In this document: positions 47,801 to 52,169 of the stretch, one piece after another
Position numbering within the stretch: the stretch's first letter is position 1
Layout: the number at the start of each line of letters is the position of its first letter
Assembly (NCBI RefSeq): GCF_041734735.1
Contig: NC_134906.1
Span: 30,964,500 to 31,028,499 of the forward strand
Length of the DNA: 64,000 bases
DNA from: Babylonia areolata
Lineage: Eukaryota > Mollusca > Gastropoda > Neogastropoda > Buccinidae
Direction of reading: 5' to 3'
Made by a program: the position numbers and the translations under genes
The notes under the pieces: generated by a model
The model's input: the letters and a program-made list of their open reading frames with translations, nothing else
Told to the model about the DNA's origin: nothing
Databases searched by the model: none

Positions 47801-49764
47801 TTATAATATTAATGATTCTGTTTTATGTTTCTACTACTTTTTATATGCTTTCTTGTTTCACTTTAGGTACTGGATTGTAAAGTGCTTAGAGCTTGCTTAG
47901 CGCTATATAAAAATTAAAATTTTTAATTATTTTTTATTATTACCATGTGTGTAAATTACAGATGAACCAGCTGAGCGGTGAGGTCGAGCGACTGGAGAAA
48001 GCCTTGTCCACTCTGTATTACATAAAGTGTGTTACTGTGTGTGTGTGTTACTGTGTGTGTGTTACTGTGTGTGTGTTACCATGTGTGTGTATTACTGTGT
48101 GTGTGTGTGTTGTGTGTGTTACCGTGTGTGTGTTACCGTGTGTGTGTTACTGTGTGTGTGTGTGTGTGTTGTGTGTGTTACCGTGTGTGTGTATTACTGT
48201 GTGTGTGTGTGTTGTGTGTGTGTATTACTGTGTGTGTGTGTTACTGTGTGTGTGTATTACTGTGTGTGCGTTACAGATGAACCAGCTGAGCGGTGAGGTC
48301 GAGCGACTGGAGAAAGCCTTGTCCACTCTGTATTACATAAAGTGTGTTACTATGTGTGTGTGTTACTGTGTGTGTGTGTGTTGTGTGTGTTACCGTGTGT
48401 GTGTATTACTGTGTGTGTGTGTGTTGTGTGTGTTACCGTGTGTGTGTTACCGTGTGTGTGTTACTGTGTGTGTGTGTGTGTGTTGTGTGTGTTACCGTGT
48501 GTGTGTATTACTGTGTGTGTGTGTGTTGTGTGTGTTACCGTGTGTGTGTTACTGTGTGTGTGTGTGTGTGTGTTGTGTGTGTTACCGTGTGTGTGTATTA
48601 CTGTGTGTGTGTGTGTTGTGTGTGTTACCGTGTGTGTGTTACTGTGTGTGTGTGTGTGTGTTGTGTGTGTTACCGTGTGTGTGTATTACTGTGTGTGTGT
48701 GTTACCGTGTGTGTGTATTACTGTGTGTGTGTGTATTACTGTGTGTGTATTACTGTGTGTGTGTATTACTGTGTGTGTGTGTTACCGTGTGTGTGTATTA
48801 CTGTGTGTGTGTGTTACCGTGTGTGTGTATTACTGTGTGTGTGTATTACTGTGTGTGTGTATTACTGTGTGTGTGTGTTACCGTGTGTGTGTATTACTGT
48901 GTGTGTGTGTATTACTGTGTGTGTGTATTACTGTGTGTGTGTATTACTGTGTGTGTGTTACTGTGTGTGTGTGTTACTGTGTGTGTGTATTACTGTGTGT
49001 GTGTATTACTGTGTGTGTGTATTACTGTGTGTGTGTTACTGTGTGTGTGTTACTGTGTGTGTGTTACTGTGTGTGTGTGTATTACTGTGTGTGTGTGTAT
49101 TACTGTGTGTGTGTGTGTTACTGTGTGTGTGTGTATTACTGTGTGTGTGTATTACTGTGTGTGTGTATTACTGTGTGTGTGTTACTGTGTGTGTGTTACT
49201 GTGTGTGCGTTACTGTGTGTGTGTGTATTACTGTGTGTGTGTTACTGTGTGTGTGTGTTACTGTGTGTGTGTGTTACTGTGTGTGTGTATTACTGTGTGT
49301 GTGTTACTGTGTGTGTGTTACTGTGTGTGTGTTACTGTGTGTGCGTTACTGTGTGTGCGTTACAGATGAACCAGCTGAGCGGTGAGGTCGAGCGACTGGA
49401 GAAAGCCTTGTCCACTCTGTATTACATAAAGTGTGTTACTATGTGTGTGTGTTACTGTGTGTGTGTTACTGTGTGTGTGTTACCATGTGTGTGTGTTACT
49501 GTGTGTGTGTGTTACTGTGTGTGTGTTACTGTGTGTGTGTTACTGTGTGTGCGTTACAGATGAACCAGCTGAGCGGTGAGGTTGAGCGACTGGAGAAAGC
49601 CTTGTCCACTCTGTATTACAAAAAGTGTGTTACTGTGTGTGTGTGTTACTGTGTGTGTGTGTTACTGTGTGTGTGTTACTGTGTGTGCGTTACAGATGAA
49701 CCAGCTGAGCGGTGAGGTTGAGCGACTGGAGAAAGCCTTGTCCACTCTGTCCACCATGGAGTGA
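908..49764 (+). CDS. VARS1: Valyl-tRNA synthetase, cytosolic (VARS1), C-terminal 14 coding exons; 5' part lies outside the window
   Basis: Class I aminoacyl-tRNA synthetase that charges tRNA-Val with valine in the cytosol. The exons, in order, are 908-998, 2898-3003, 3474-3544, 10283-10408, 11100-11204, 18205-18273, 21514-21592, 22377-22504, 27507-27662, 31009-31215, 35015-35129, 40869-41041, 42933-43082 and 49696-49764. All have AG/GT borders, and phases match at every join, giving 547 residues plus a stop. Motifs seen: [64 protein letters not shown] (class I KMSKS loop), [65 protein letters not shown] and a charged C-terminal helix. The remembered human protein aligns over the same span with similar length. 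The HIGH motif, editing domain and N-terminus must lie upstream. Introns total about 47 kb and are mostly minisatellite. Family and frame are secure; exon 11 start and exon 14 choice are the least certain points. Confidence 0.96.
999..1755. repeat. TG-rich minisatellite starting at exon 1 donor
   Basis: Units such as gtgttgtgtgagtggtgtgt. The true donor reads agt/gtgagt and the array contains dozens of further gtgagtg motifs, so donor-like hexamers are reiterated for 750 bp. Confidence 0.9.
1950..2735 (+). mobile_element. Decayed 3' end of a CR1/L2-like LINE
   Basis: The decayed frames recall the C-terminal tail of CR1/L2-type reverse transcriptases: a CACTGGCTCCCC block (HWLP), a PSYLSDLL-like stretch, SFSFVAPKQ and [14 protein letters not shown]. 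The 3' end has gtgctatataagtctaca followed by a (att)n tail near 2711-2735. No long intact frame remains. It is older than the insertion at 15384. Confidence 0.65.
2898..3003 (+). CDS. VARS1: VARS1 exon 2 of window
   Basis: It encodes [20 protein letters not shown] and onward to VSLQQ, matching the YWVSGR...DKISLQQD segment of animal ValRS. The acceptor is ttgtcag and the donor gtaagg. It leaves one base of a split Asp codon that the next exon completes. Confidence 0.94.
3018..3280. repeat. About 51-bp minisatellite, five copies
   Basis: Unit tttatttgacaagactttgt followed by gttggcgtttcatcgtcgtc. Located in the intron between exons 2 and 3. Confidence 0.9.
3285..3473. repeat. Short array copying the exon 3 acceptor
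   Basis: About five units containing tttctgtgtacag/atgatgac, identical or nearly so to the true acceptor and first eight bases of exon 3, each followed by aggtgatg. Confidence 0.85.
3474..3544 (+). CDS. VARS1: VARS1 exon 3 of window ([12 protein letters not shown])
   Basis: The two starting bases complete Asp, then 23 codons read [20 protein letters not shown] and [11 protein letters not shown] is a conserved class Ia motif. The acceptor tttctgtgtacag and the first exon bases atgatgac are repeated several times just upstream (3285-3473), so the real exon is fixed by its continuation into coding sequence. Confidence 0.94.
3570..10265. repeat. 6.7-kb minisatellite with higher-order structure
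   Basis: Units of about 24 and 30 bp, core tgacatgttgtactgatgtg with optional cagt. A marker variant (acattttgtactgatgcg) recurs near 4962, 5335, 6306, 7251 and 8324, and 4965-5337 is almost exactly repeated by 5338-5710, so larger blocks were duplicated after the basic units diverged. Confidence 0.93.
10283..10408 (+). CDS. VARS1: VARS1 exon 4 of window ([21 protein letters not shown])
   Basis: 42 codons in phase 0 encode the highly conserved stretch [20 protein letters not shown], part of the aminoacylation active site, ending KLPFTE. The acceptor is gatccccag and the donor is gag/gtctgt. The last 48 bp plus the donor recur once at 10816-10867. Confidence 0.96.
10409..10880. repeat. TG-rich minisatellite plus a copy of the exon 4 end
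   Basis: Units like gttgtcatggtgatggtgtt. At 10816-10867 it contains a copy of the last 48 bp of exon 4 with its donor (10361-10412), with only a few mismatches. Confidence 0.88.
10881..11099. other. Intron remainder with (gt)n
   Basis: Short unique piece and a GT microsatellite around 11005-11095, ending in the exon 5 acceptor. Nothing else seen. Confidence 0.7.
11100..11204 (+). CDS. VARS1: VARS1 exon 5 of window (KMSKS loop)
   Basis: 35 codons in phase 0: [20 protein letters not shown] and onward to GITLP. KMSKS is the class I signature that stabilises the adenylate transition state. The acceptor is tgtgtgcag and the donor ccg/gtcagt. A 2.7-kb array of gtgttgtgtgtcac-type units starts immediately at the donor. 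Confidence 0.97.
11205..13890. repeat. 2.7-kb minisatellite, core cagtgttgtgtgtcac
   Basis: Units of 15-16 bp (cagtgttgtgtgtcac and ctgtatgtgtgtcac) in irregular order, beginning directly at the exon 5 donor gtcagtcac. Long Cys/Val-rich reading frames through it are a by-product of the unit. Confidence 0.93.
13891..14647. other. AT-rich unique sequence
   Basis: Non-repetitive, AT-rich, no supported ORF. Contains the sequence at 14075-14092 that partly matches, inverted, 18092-18110, a possible element end. Confidence 0.5.
15384..16439 (+). mobile_element. 5'-truncated LINE, RNase H and C-terminal zinc-knuckle region
   Basis: The ORF (15365-16219) encodes an RNase H domain: [16 protein letters not shown] (first Asp), [12 protein letters not shown] (Glu), [11 protein letters not shown] (Asp) and [20 protein letters not shown] (His...Asp), followed by a C-terminal CIPCHEP...HLLIDC cysteine-histidine motif. 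This order is typical of I-type non-LTR retrotransposons (I/Nimb group). The RT and endonuclease parts are missing, as in 5' truncation. A perfect 12-bp direct repeat, atttccccccag, flanks it at 15372-15383 and 16440-16451 as a target-site duplication. The 3' end carries two copies of an about 120-bp ccctgagatggccta motif region and a short aattg repeat. The RNase H frame is intact, so the insertion looks fairly young. Confidence 0.85.
16588..17418. other. Putative intron of the antisense gene, with CA microsatellites
   Basis: Contains (ca)n at about 16857-16888 and 17000-17038; no other coding signal. Confidence 0.5.
17486..18204. other. CpG-richer flank and VARS1 intron end
   Basis: 17490-17900 is less AT-rich than its neighbours, with several CG dinucleotides (cgcgttcgag, cgcgcggcaagcacggcgg). 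It may be the promoter of the antisense gene. From about 18110 the sequence leads to the exon 6 acceptor. Confidence 0.35.
18205..18273 (+). CDS. VARS1: VARS1 exon 6 of window
   Basis: 23 codons, [20 protein letters not shown] then EGQ, corresponding to the GLHNQLLNSNLDP...AKEGQ segment after KMSKS in animal ValRS. The acceptor is gatttttcag and the donor cag/gtgagt. The exon's last bases and donor (attgagggacag/gtgag) are repeated about 26 times downstream. Confidence 0.94.
18274..19115. repeat. Minisatellite copying the exon 6 donor, about 26 copies
   Basis: Unit about 29-33 bp: ttcattgagggacag/gtgag then agagcag(aaa)gg. attgagggacag is the coding end of exon 6 and gtgag its donor. The last copy (19082-19115) extends further into the exon (aagaattcaagaaagccatt). 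Confidence 0.95.
19116..19365. repeat. About 44-bp minisatellite, five to six copies
   Basis: Unit ataacttagacagtcacata followed by gacagggtgtgacgtcagcc. Confidence 0.9.
19366..21420. repeat. 2.1-kb minisatellite, core gcctggacaccctgtctgta
   Basis: About 65 units of 31 bp, or about 34-38 bp where gct or gctgt is inserted after cagt. High identity between units; the length variants are interspersed. Confidence 0.95.
21514..21592 (+). CDS. VARS1: VARS1 exon 7 of window ([12 protein letters not shown])
   Basis: 26 codons plus one base: [20 protein letters not shown] then [18 protein letters not shown] is a strongly conserved ValRS stretch. The acceptor is tatgtgcag and the donor gtaagc. It leaves G, completed to Gly by the next exon. 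Confidence 0.96.
21720..22125. repeat. G-rich degenerate minisatellite
   Basis: Runs like gaggggggtggaggacgagg and ggtgggggatgagg. G tracts on the + (coding) strand; G-quadruplex potential in the VARS1 transcript. Confidence 0.85.
22377..22504 (+). CDS. VARS1: VARS1 exon 8 of window ([12 protein letters not shown])
   Basis: Two bases complete Gly, then 42 codons run from [20 protein letters not shown] to TPTPSIQ. Matches GRDINLDV...[12 protein letters not shown]. The donor is cag/gtaaat. The last about 20 coding bases and the donor are the seed of the flanking arrays at 22505-23220 and 25141-25955. Confidence 0.96.
22505..23220. repeat. Array copying the exon 8 donor, left half
   Basis: About 20 units of about 33 bp: cacacctagcatacag/gtaa followed by atcatccaccccc. 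The first bases equal the end of exon 8 and the donor. Confidence 0.95.
23221..25140. mobile_element. Unidentified 1.9-kb insert splitting the exon 8 donor array
   Basis: Unrelated to the array that flanks it on both sides, so it probably entered after the array formed. The left 300 bp is GC-richer (aagcgccgcctaaaaataac). No TIR, transposase or clear target-site duplication is seen. Contains an internal GA-rich minisatellite (23995-24690). Confidence 0.4.
23995..24690. repeat. 55-bp GA-rich minisatellite, about 11 copies
   Basis: Unit gaaaggaagggatgaaggag then aaggagagaaagagagggaa. One strand is almost pure purine, apart from cggcacg; triplex-forming potential. Preceded by (gt)n at 23950-23976. 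Confidence 0.93.
25141..25955. repeat. Array copying the exon 8 donor, right half
   Basis: About 24 more units of the 22505-23220 array; the later ones are more diverged (gagataattcattgacctcc variants). Confidence 0.94.
26030..27460. repeat. About 51-bp minisatellite
   Basis: Unit agatcagcaacactcatcac then tgtcctgtctcctgtgacca and ttgtctgtgac, with a shorter variant lacking tgtctg. About 28 copies. Ends about 45 bp before exon 9. Confidence 0.94.
27507..27662 (+). CDS. VARS1: VARS1 exon 9 of window (anticodon-binding domain)
   Basis: 52 codons in phase 0, [20 protein letters not shown] to YELCDWYL, the start of the helical anticodon-binding region (DRWIxSRL; [19 protein letters not shown]). 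The acceptor is ctgtttcag and the donor ctg/gtcagt. The final 26 or so exon bases plus donor are repeated in an 86-bp tandem unit. Confidence 0.96.
27663..28575. repeat. 86-bp minisatellite copying the exon 9 end and donor, ten copies
   Basis: Each unit contains tgtatgaactgtgcgactgg, tacctg/gtcagtgac and then tttacacctgtcagatttac. The first part is the coding end of exon 9. Copies start at 27719, 27805 and so on to 28493, nearly identical. Degenerate relics lie at 28626-28680 and 28845-28900. Confidence 0.96.
28576..29025. repeat. Degenerate tail of the exon 9 array
   Basis: tttatactgtggtgttgtcc repeats and decayed copies of the exon 9 unit, then about 150 bp of unique sequence. Confidence 0.7.
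29026..30680. repeat. About 45-bp minisatellite with internal dyad
   Basis: Unit gtgaccaagggggaaatacc then ccttcctaaaggtgtactga. aaggggg-aaata-ccccctt-like symmetry (aaggg gaaata cccctt) occurs in every unit. About 36 copies. Confidence 0.93.
30700..31005. repeat. gtggtgtgatgt simple array
   Basis: 5-bp-based array of gtgat and gtggt pentamers up to the exon 10 acceptor. Confidence 0.9.
31009..31215 (+). CDS. VARS1: VARS1 exon 10 of window ([15 protein letters not shown])
   Basis: 69 codons in phase 0, from [20 protein letters not shown] to [10 protein letters not shown]. It contains [13 protein letters not shown]-like and [15 protein letters not shown] motifs of the anticodon-binding domain. 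The acceptor is tgtcaccag and the donor gac/gtgagt. The exon 3' end is the template of the array that follows. Confidence 0.96.
31216..32470. repeat. About 44-bp array derived from the exon 10 end
   Basis: Unit ctgtgtcactgtctgctctg then agtctgttgatgtcattg. The coding end of exon 10 reads ctgtgtcactgcctaccctg agtctgctgac/gtgagtg, so the array is a diverged copy of exon edge plus donor region; about 27 copies. Confidence 0.92.
32500..32695. repeat. About 44-bp minisatellite, four to five copies
   Basis: Unit tgtcactccatactgtgtct then gcccaggagagtgtcttgta. Confidence 0.9.
32847..34765. repeat. 64-bp highly uniform satellite, about 30 copies
   Basis: Unit gggagtgttggaggaaaagt, gtaggttaacatctgttgtg, acaaaatgaacattattgtg, taca. 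Copies differ almost only at one position (gtgttgg or gtggtgg), implying recent homogenisation. Confidence 0.96.
35015..35129 (+). CDS. VARS1: VARS1 exon 11 of window
   Basis: Encodes [20 protein letters not shown] then [18 protein letters not shown] plus one base. Two in-frame acceptors are possible: gactggcag (start 35015) and tttcag (start 35021). I chose 35015 because joining PESAD to FQFCD gives a gap-free alignment to the remembered human PEPSECSWKDPEAE...RAVRSLRADYNL. The donor is gaag/gtgagg. Confidence 0.88.
35200..36890. repeat. 19-bp minisatellite, core gttgatacctggggaaagt
   Basis: About 85 units; variants differ by ggag/ggga and by an extra aatacctggagaaagt, forming longer composite periods. 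Confidence 0.95.
37108..38928. repeat. 81-bp near-perfect satellite, about 22 copies
   Basis: Unit starts acacagaagtgaaaaaccaa and ends ttctgtttgtaagatg. I see essentially no differences between copies. The unit is 27 codons long with no stop in two - frames, which produces long artificial ORFs (649 and 664 aa). Confidence 0.96.
39240..39830. repeat. About 64-bp minisatellite
   Basis: Unit ggggatttgatgtggactga then acataggacatagttagcat and gccaggtaaaacgttataca. About nine copies. Confidence 0.93.
39830..40425. repeat. 40-bp minisatellite
   Basis: Unit tgaggtgtggacatggttag then tctgtcaggtaaaaggttat. About 15 copies; it grades into the next array, sharing aggtaaaagg. Confidence 0.92.
40425..40868. 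repeat. 82-83-bp array copying the exon 12 acceptor and start, five copies
   Basis: Each unit has ttgcag or gtgcag/tgtacctg...gaccagacag/gtaaaagg. The copy exons are at 40457-40483, 40539-40565, 40621-40647, 40703-40729 and 40786-40812, before the true exon at 40869. Confidence 0.95.
40869..41041 (+). CDS. VARS1: VARS1 exon 12 of window
   Basis: Two bases complete Val, then 57 codons from [20 protein letters not shown] to HVMLK. Corresponds to the alpha/beta segment between the anticodon-binding domain and the C-terminal helix. The acceptor is ggctgtgcag and the donor aag/gtcagt. Five earlier copies of the acceptor and exon start precede it, but only this copy continues into coding sequence. 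Confidence 0.93.
41060..41640. repeat. About 45-bp C-rich minisatellite
   Basis: Unit ccccaggacagttttggtct then gtatgacaccccccacccca. About 12 copies following the exon 12 donor. The - strand is G-rich. Confidence 0.94.
41655..42003. repeat. About 48-bp minisatellite with a palindrome in each unit
   Basis: Unit gtagacactgttgacaacag then tgagtagtgctatgaaaact. cactgttg-a-caacagtg is a perfect inverted repeat. About seven copies, which also contain gtgagtag donor-like motifs. Confidence 0.93.
42004..42932. repeat. 93-bp array copying the exon 13 acceptor and start, ten copies, each with a 15-bp hairpin
   Basis: Copies of cag/ggtgtgatcaacgtgg start at 42007, 42100, 42191, 42284, 42377, 42470, 42563, 42656, 42749 and 42840; the real one is 42933. 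After 30 exon-like bases each unit has ctatcacatgtctct and, 17 bases on, agagacatgtgatag, a perfect inverted repeat in most units. Confidence 0.97.
42933..43082 (+). CDS. VARS1: VARS1 exon 13 of window
   Basis: 50 codons in phase 0: [20 protein letters not shown] to VRTQNSEK. Matches the ValRS C-terminal segment LVD..RELGKLQ...KVPLEVQ. The acceptor is acctggcag and the donor aag/gtaatc. Ten earlier copies of acceptor plus the first 30 exon bases occur from 42007; the exon end and donor are duplicated once at 43139-43218. Confidence 0.94.
43139..43218. repeat. Tandem duplicate of the exon 13 end and donor
   Basis: 43059-43138 is repeated by 43139-43218 with few differences, including aactctgaaaag/gtaatcac. 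Confidence 0.93.
43219..43737. repeat. 37-bp minisatellite
   Basis: Unit gtgtcagaaaagaatgtaga then agacagtgtcacagaat. About 14 copies; the LINE at 43738 adjoins its end. Confidence 0.94.
43738..46480 (+). mobile_element. 5'-truncated CR1/L2-like LINE, interrupted by a second LINE
   Basis: Left part 43738-44320: RT core [18 protein letters not shown] and [11 protein letters not shown] (the catalytic Asp pair), then after a frame change [20 protein letters not shown] and [20 protein letters not shown]. Right part 46079-46480: [52 protein letters not shown] and [13 protein letters not shown]. The two parts are adjacent in the usual protein and are separated by the antisense LINE. The 3' untranslated end probably continues after an intervening G-rich minisatellite, to about 47945, where a cgctatataaaaatt motif and ttatt repeats occur. 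Sequence before RT motif GVPQGS is absent. Confidence 0.8.
44321..46078 (-). mobile_element. LINE inserted in antisense within the LINE at 43738-46480
   Basis: The - strand ORF 46061-45087 (324 aa) encodes the second half of a reverse transcriptase: [52 protein letters not shown] (catalytic FADD), then [20 protein letters not shown] and a C-terminal thumb ending [17 protein letters not shown]. This is a non-LTR (CR1/Rex-like) RT starting inside the fingers domain, so it is 5' truncated. The 3' UTR holds three CA microsatellites (about 44600-44680, 44750-44815 and 44820-44840) and ends in (tcaa)n at 44321-44340, a simple-repeat tail. The frame is intact to the stop, so insertion is later than its host element. 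Confidence 0.85.
46500..47455. repeat. G-rich 37-39-bp minisatellite, about 25 copies
   Basis: Unit gatgggggtgggtggtggtg then gtgtggttggaaaggga. Each unit has at least four G tracts on the + strand. Confidence 0.95.
47456..47945. mobile_element. SINE-like/LINE 3' end with a motif I associate with molluscan repeats
   Basis: Contains ttcacttgtatgtacacaag, gtatgaccatttttaccccg and ccatgtaggcagctatactc, a block I recall from many molluscan interspersed repeats (memory, not checked). It continues with an AT-rich part and ends in gcttagcgctatataaaaat and ttatt repeats like LINE/SINE 3' ends. It may be the tail of the LINE at 43738 or a separate SINE. Confidence 0.4.
47946..49695. repeat. Expanded terminal-exon repeat with (gt)n/ttactgtgtgtg spacer
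   Basis: Four copies of the VARS1 last exon's first 54 bases with acceptor ttacag (47962, 48277, 49366, 49560), separated by ttactgtgtgtgtg arrays of 0.1-1 kb. Confidence 0.95.
49696..49764 (+). CDS. VARS1: VARS1 terminal coding exon
   Basis: 22 codons and [23 protein letters not shown] then ME. This is the short final part of the C-terminal helix of ValRS (human ends in a comparable charged helix). The acceptor is gcgttacag. Four near-identical upstream copies (47962, 48277, 49366, 49560) read the same first 18 codons but then run into tattacata and TG repeats; only this copy closes with a proper stop, so I take it as the functional terminal exon. Confidence 0.85.
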   Translation: MNQLSGEVERLEKALSTLSTME

Positions 49765-50354
49765 GGGGCTGGCAGTTCTGTGTGACATTCCTGTCACTTT
49801 GTTCATCATGCCGTTGTCATGGGAAACAGACGCTTGTCAGCAACCAGCACTGATGTGATGTCATGTTGTGTCACGGGTCACGCAGTGAACATGATTTGTG
49901 TATCAGTCATAAGGTCATTTTGTTGTTGAATCAGTTCACACTTTGTTGTTGTTTTGTTTTCTTTGTTGTGAGGGATGGAAGTAAACAGCAAGGTTTGCTC
50001 ACTCCATGTTTCTCAGTGAACATCCGGTCACTGCTGTTTCATCCAAGGTTTCAGTGTTCAGAAAAATTCATCATGTTGATCTGTCATCTTGTCTCAAATG
50101 ATACTTTTTGAGGGTTGAGAGCAAGTTTGGTGATTATTTATTGTCAGAAAATGTTTTAGAAAAGCAAGTCGTGTTGATTTTTAAAAAATCATTGTCAGTG
50201 AATTGTCCATTATTTGTTGCATAAACAATCTTGTTAATCTAAAATGGGGAATTTCTTCAATGTAGAAAAAAAGATCAGTTTTATGTGATGACAGGCAACC
50301 AGTGGAAAGTGTAGAGGGAAACCAGCTGTGCCCAGCATGAAGTTTTTCTCAACC

Positions 50355-51070
50355 TGTGTTGTTGCTTTCCTGAAAGCCAGCCATGCTGTGTTGGTGCTTT
50401 CCTGAAAGCCAGCCGTGCTGTGTTGGTGCTTTCCTGAAAGCCAGCCGTGCTGTGTTGGTGCTTTCCTGAAAGCCAGCCATGCTGTGTTGGTGCTTTCCTG
50501 AAAGCCAGCCGTGCTGTGTTGGTGCTTTCCTGAAAGCCAGCCGTGCTGTGTTGGTGCTTTCCTGAAAGCCAGCCGTGCTGTGTTGGTGCTTTCCTGAAAG
50601 CCAGCCATGCTGTGTTGGTGCTTTCCTGAAAGCCAGCCGTGCTGTGTTGGTGCTTTCCTGAAAGCCAGCCGTGCTGTGTTGGTGCTTTCCTGAAAGCCAG
50701 CCGTGCTGTGTTGGTGCTTTCCTGAAAGCCAGCCATGCTGTGTTGGTGCTTTCCTGAAAGCCAGCCGTGCTGTGTTGGTGCTTTCCTGAAAGCCAGCCGT
50801 GCTGTGTTGGTGCTTTCCTGAAAGCCAGCCGTGCTGTGTTGGTGCTTTCCTGAAAGCCAGCCGTGCTGTGTTGGTGCTTTCCTGAAAGCCAGCCGTGCTG
50901 TGTTGGTGCTTTCCTGAAAGCCAGCCATGCTGTGTTGGTGCTTTCCTGAAAGCCAGCCGTGCTGTGTTGGTGCTTTCCTGAAAGCCAGCCATGCTGTGTT
51001 GGTGCTTTCCTGAAAGCCAGCCGTGCTGTGTTGGTGCTTTCCTGAAAGCCAGCCGTGCTGTGTTGGTGAT
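50355..51070. repeat. 32-bp minisatellite in the probable 3' UTR
   Basis: Unit gccagccgtgctgtgttggt then gctttcctgaaa; about 22 copies, with only the ccgtg/ccatg change common. Confidence 0.95.
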
Positions 51071-51159
51071 GGGGATGGTGGTCAAACCTGTTTAGCTGAC
51101 CTACAGCTTTGTGATTTTCAGTTGTTGTGGAATTTATTTCAAGGAGTAGGTAACTTGTA

Positions 51160-51640
51160 TCTGTAGGTTTTAGCTGTGGCAGGAATTTGAATAGTACAGG
51201 TAGGTTTGAACTTGTCCCCACATGTGATTCAGTGGGAAACTTTCTGTATGGAGAACAGGGTGTAGGTTTTAGCTGTGGCAGGAATTTGAATAGTACAGGT
51301 AGGTTTGAACTTGTCCCCACATGTGATTCAGTGGGAAACTTTCTGTATGGAGAACAGGGTGTAGGTTTTAGCTGTGGCAGGAATTTGAATAGTACAGGTA
51401 GGTTTGAACTTGTCCCCACATGTGATTCAGTGGGAAACTTTCTGTATGGAGAACAGGGTGTAGGTTTTAGCTGTGGCAGGAATTTGAATAGTACAGGTAG
51501 GTTTGAACTTGTCCCCACATGTGATTCAGTGGGAAACTTTCTGTATGGAGAACAGGGTGTAGGTTTTAGCTGTGGCAGGAATTTGAATAGTACAGGTAGG
51601 TTTGAACTTGTCCCCACATGTGAGGTCAGTGGTGGACTTT
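51160..51640. repeat. About 97-bp satellite, four to five copies
   Basis: Unit tgtaggttttagctgtggca, ggaatttgaatagtacaggt and further to gtatggagaacaggg; copies virtually identical. Confidence 0.94.
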
Positions 51641-52169
51641 ATATATGGAGAACATGGTAGGTGTGTGTGAAATATGAAGACAGTTGAACAGCTGGGAATA
51701 TCTGTAACACCTGCACAACACCACTGTTTTGTCTCTGAACACTGCAGTGGTTGTCTTTGGTGTGTGTGGTTTTATTCACTAACTTCCTGCTATATTGTTA
51801 GAGTTGAATCAGTTACAATATTATCAGGTTGTTTTTTTATATCTTTATTTTCAGAACTTCCTTGCTGTATACCTCACCAAACTGATTTTGTAATGTATGA
51901 TACTGATAGGTTATTCATTAGTTATTTTGGAGTGATTATGATAAGTGTGACGATTGTTTGTAAACTGACAGGTTTTCCTTTAATATTTTGGTGTGATTAC
52001 AATGAGCGTGACAGATGTCTGTGAAGTGACACTGATTGGTGGAATGATTCTTGTCACAGGAGCAGCATTTTATCATGGTCCAGTGTCTGTCTGGCAATGC
52101 CAGTCACTGTTTGATCACAACATAGGTTAGGGAAGGGTAAGAGGTAATATCCCTGTGTGTGTGTGCATC

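Noticed and set aside
47947-49563. 538-codon frame joining the terminal-exon copy to a Cys-Val tail
   Set aside because: The start is an exon copy read into TG repeats; kept as a finding about duplicated exons, not as a separate protein.
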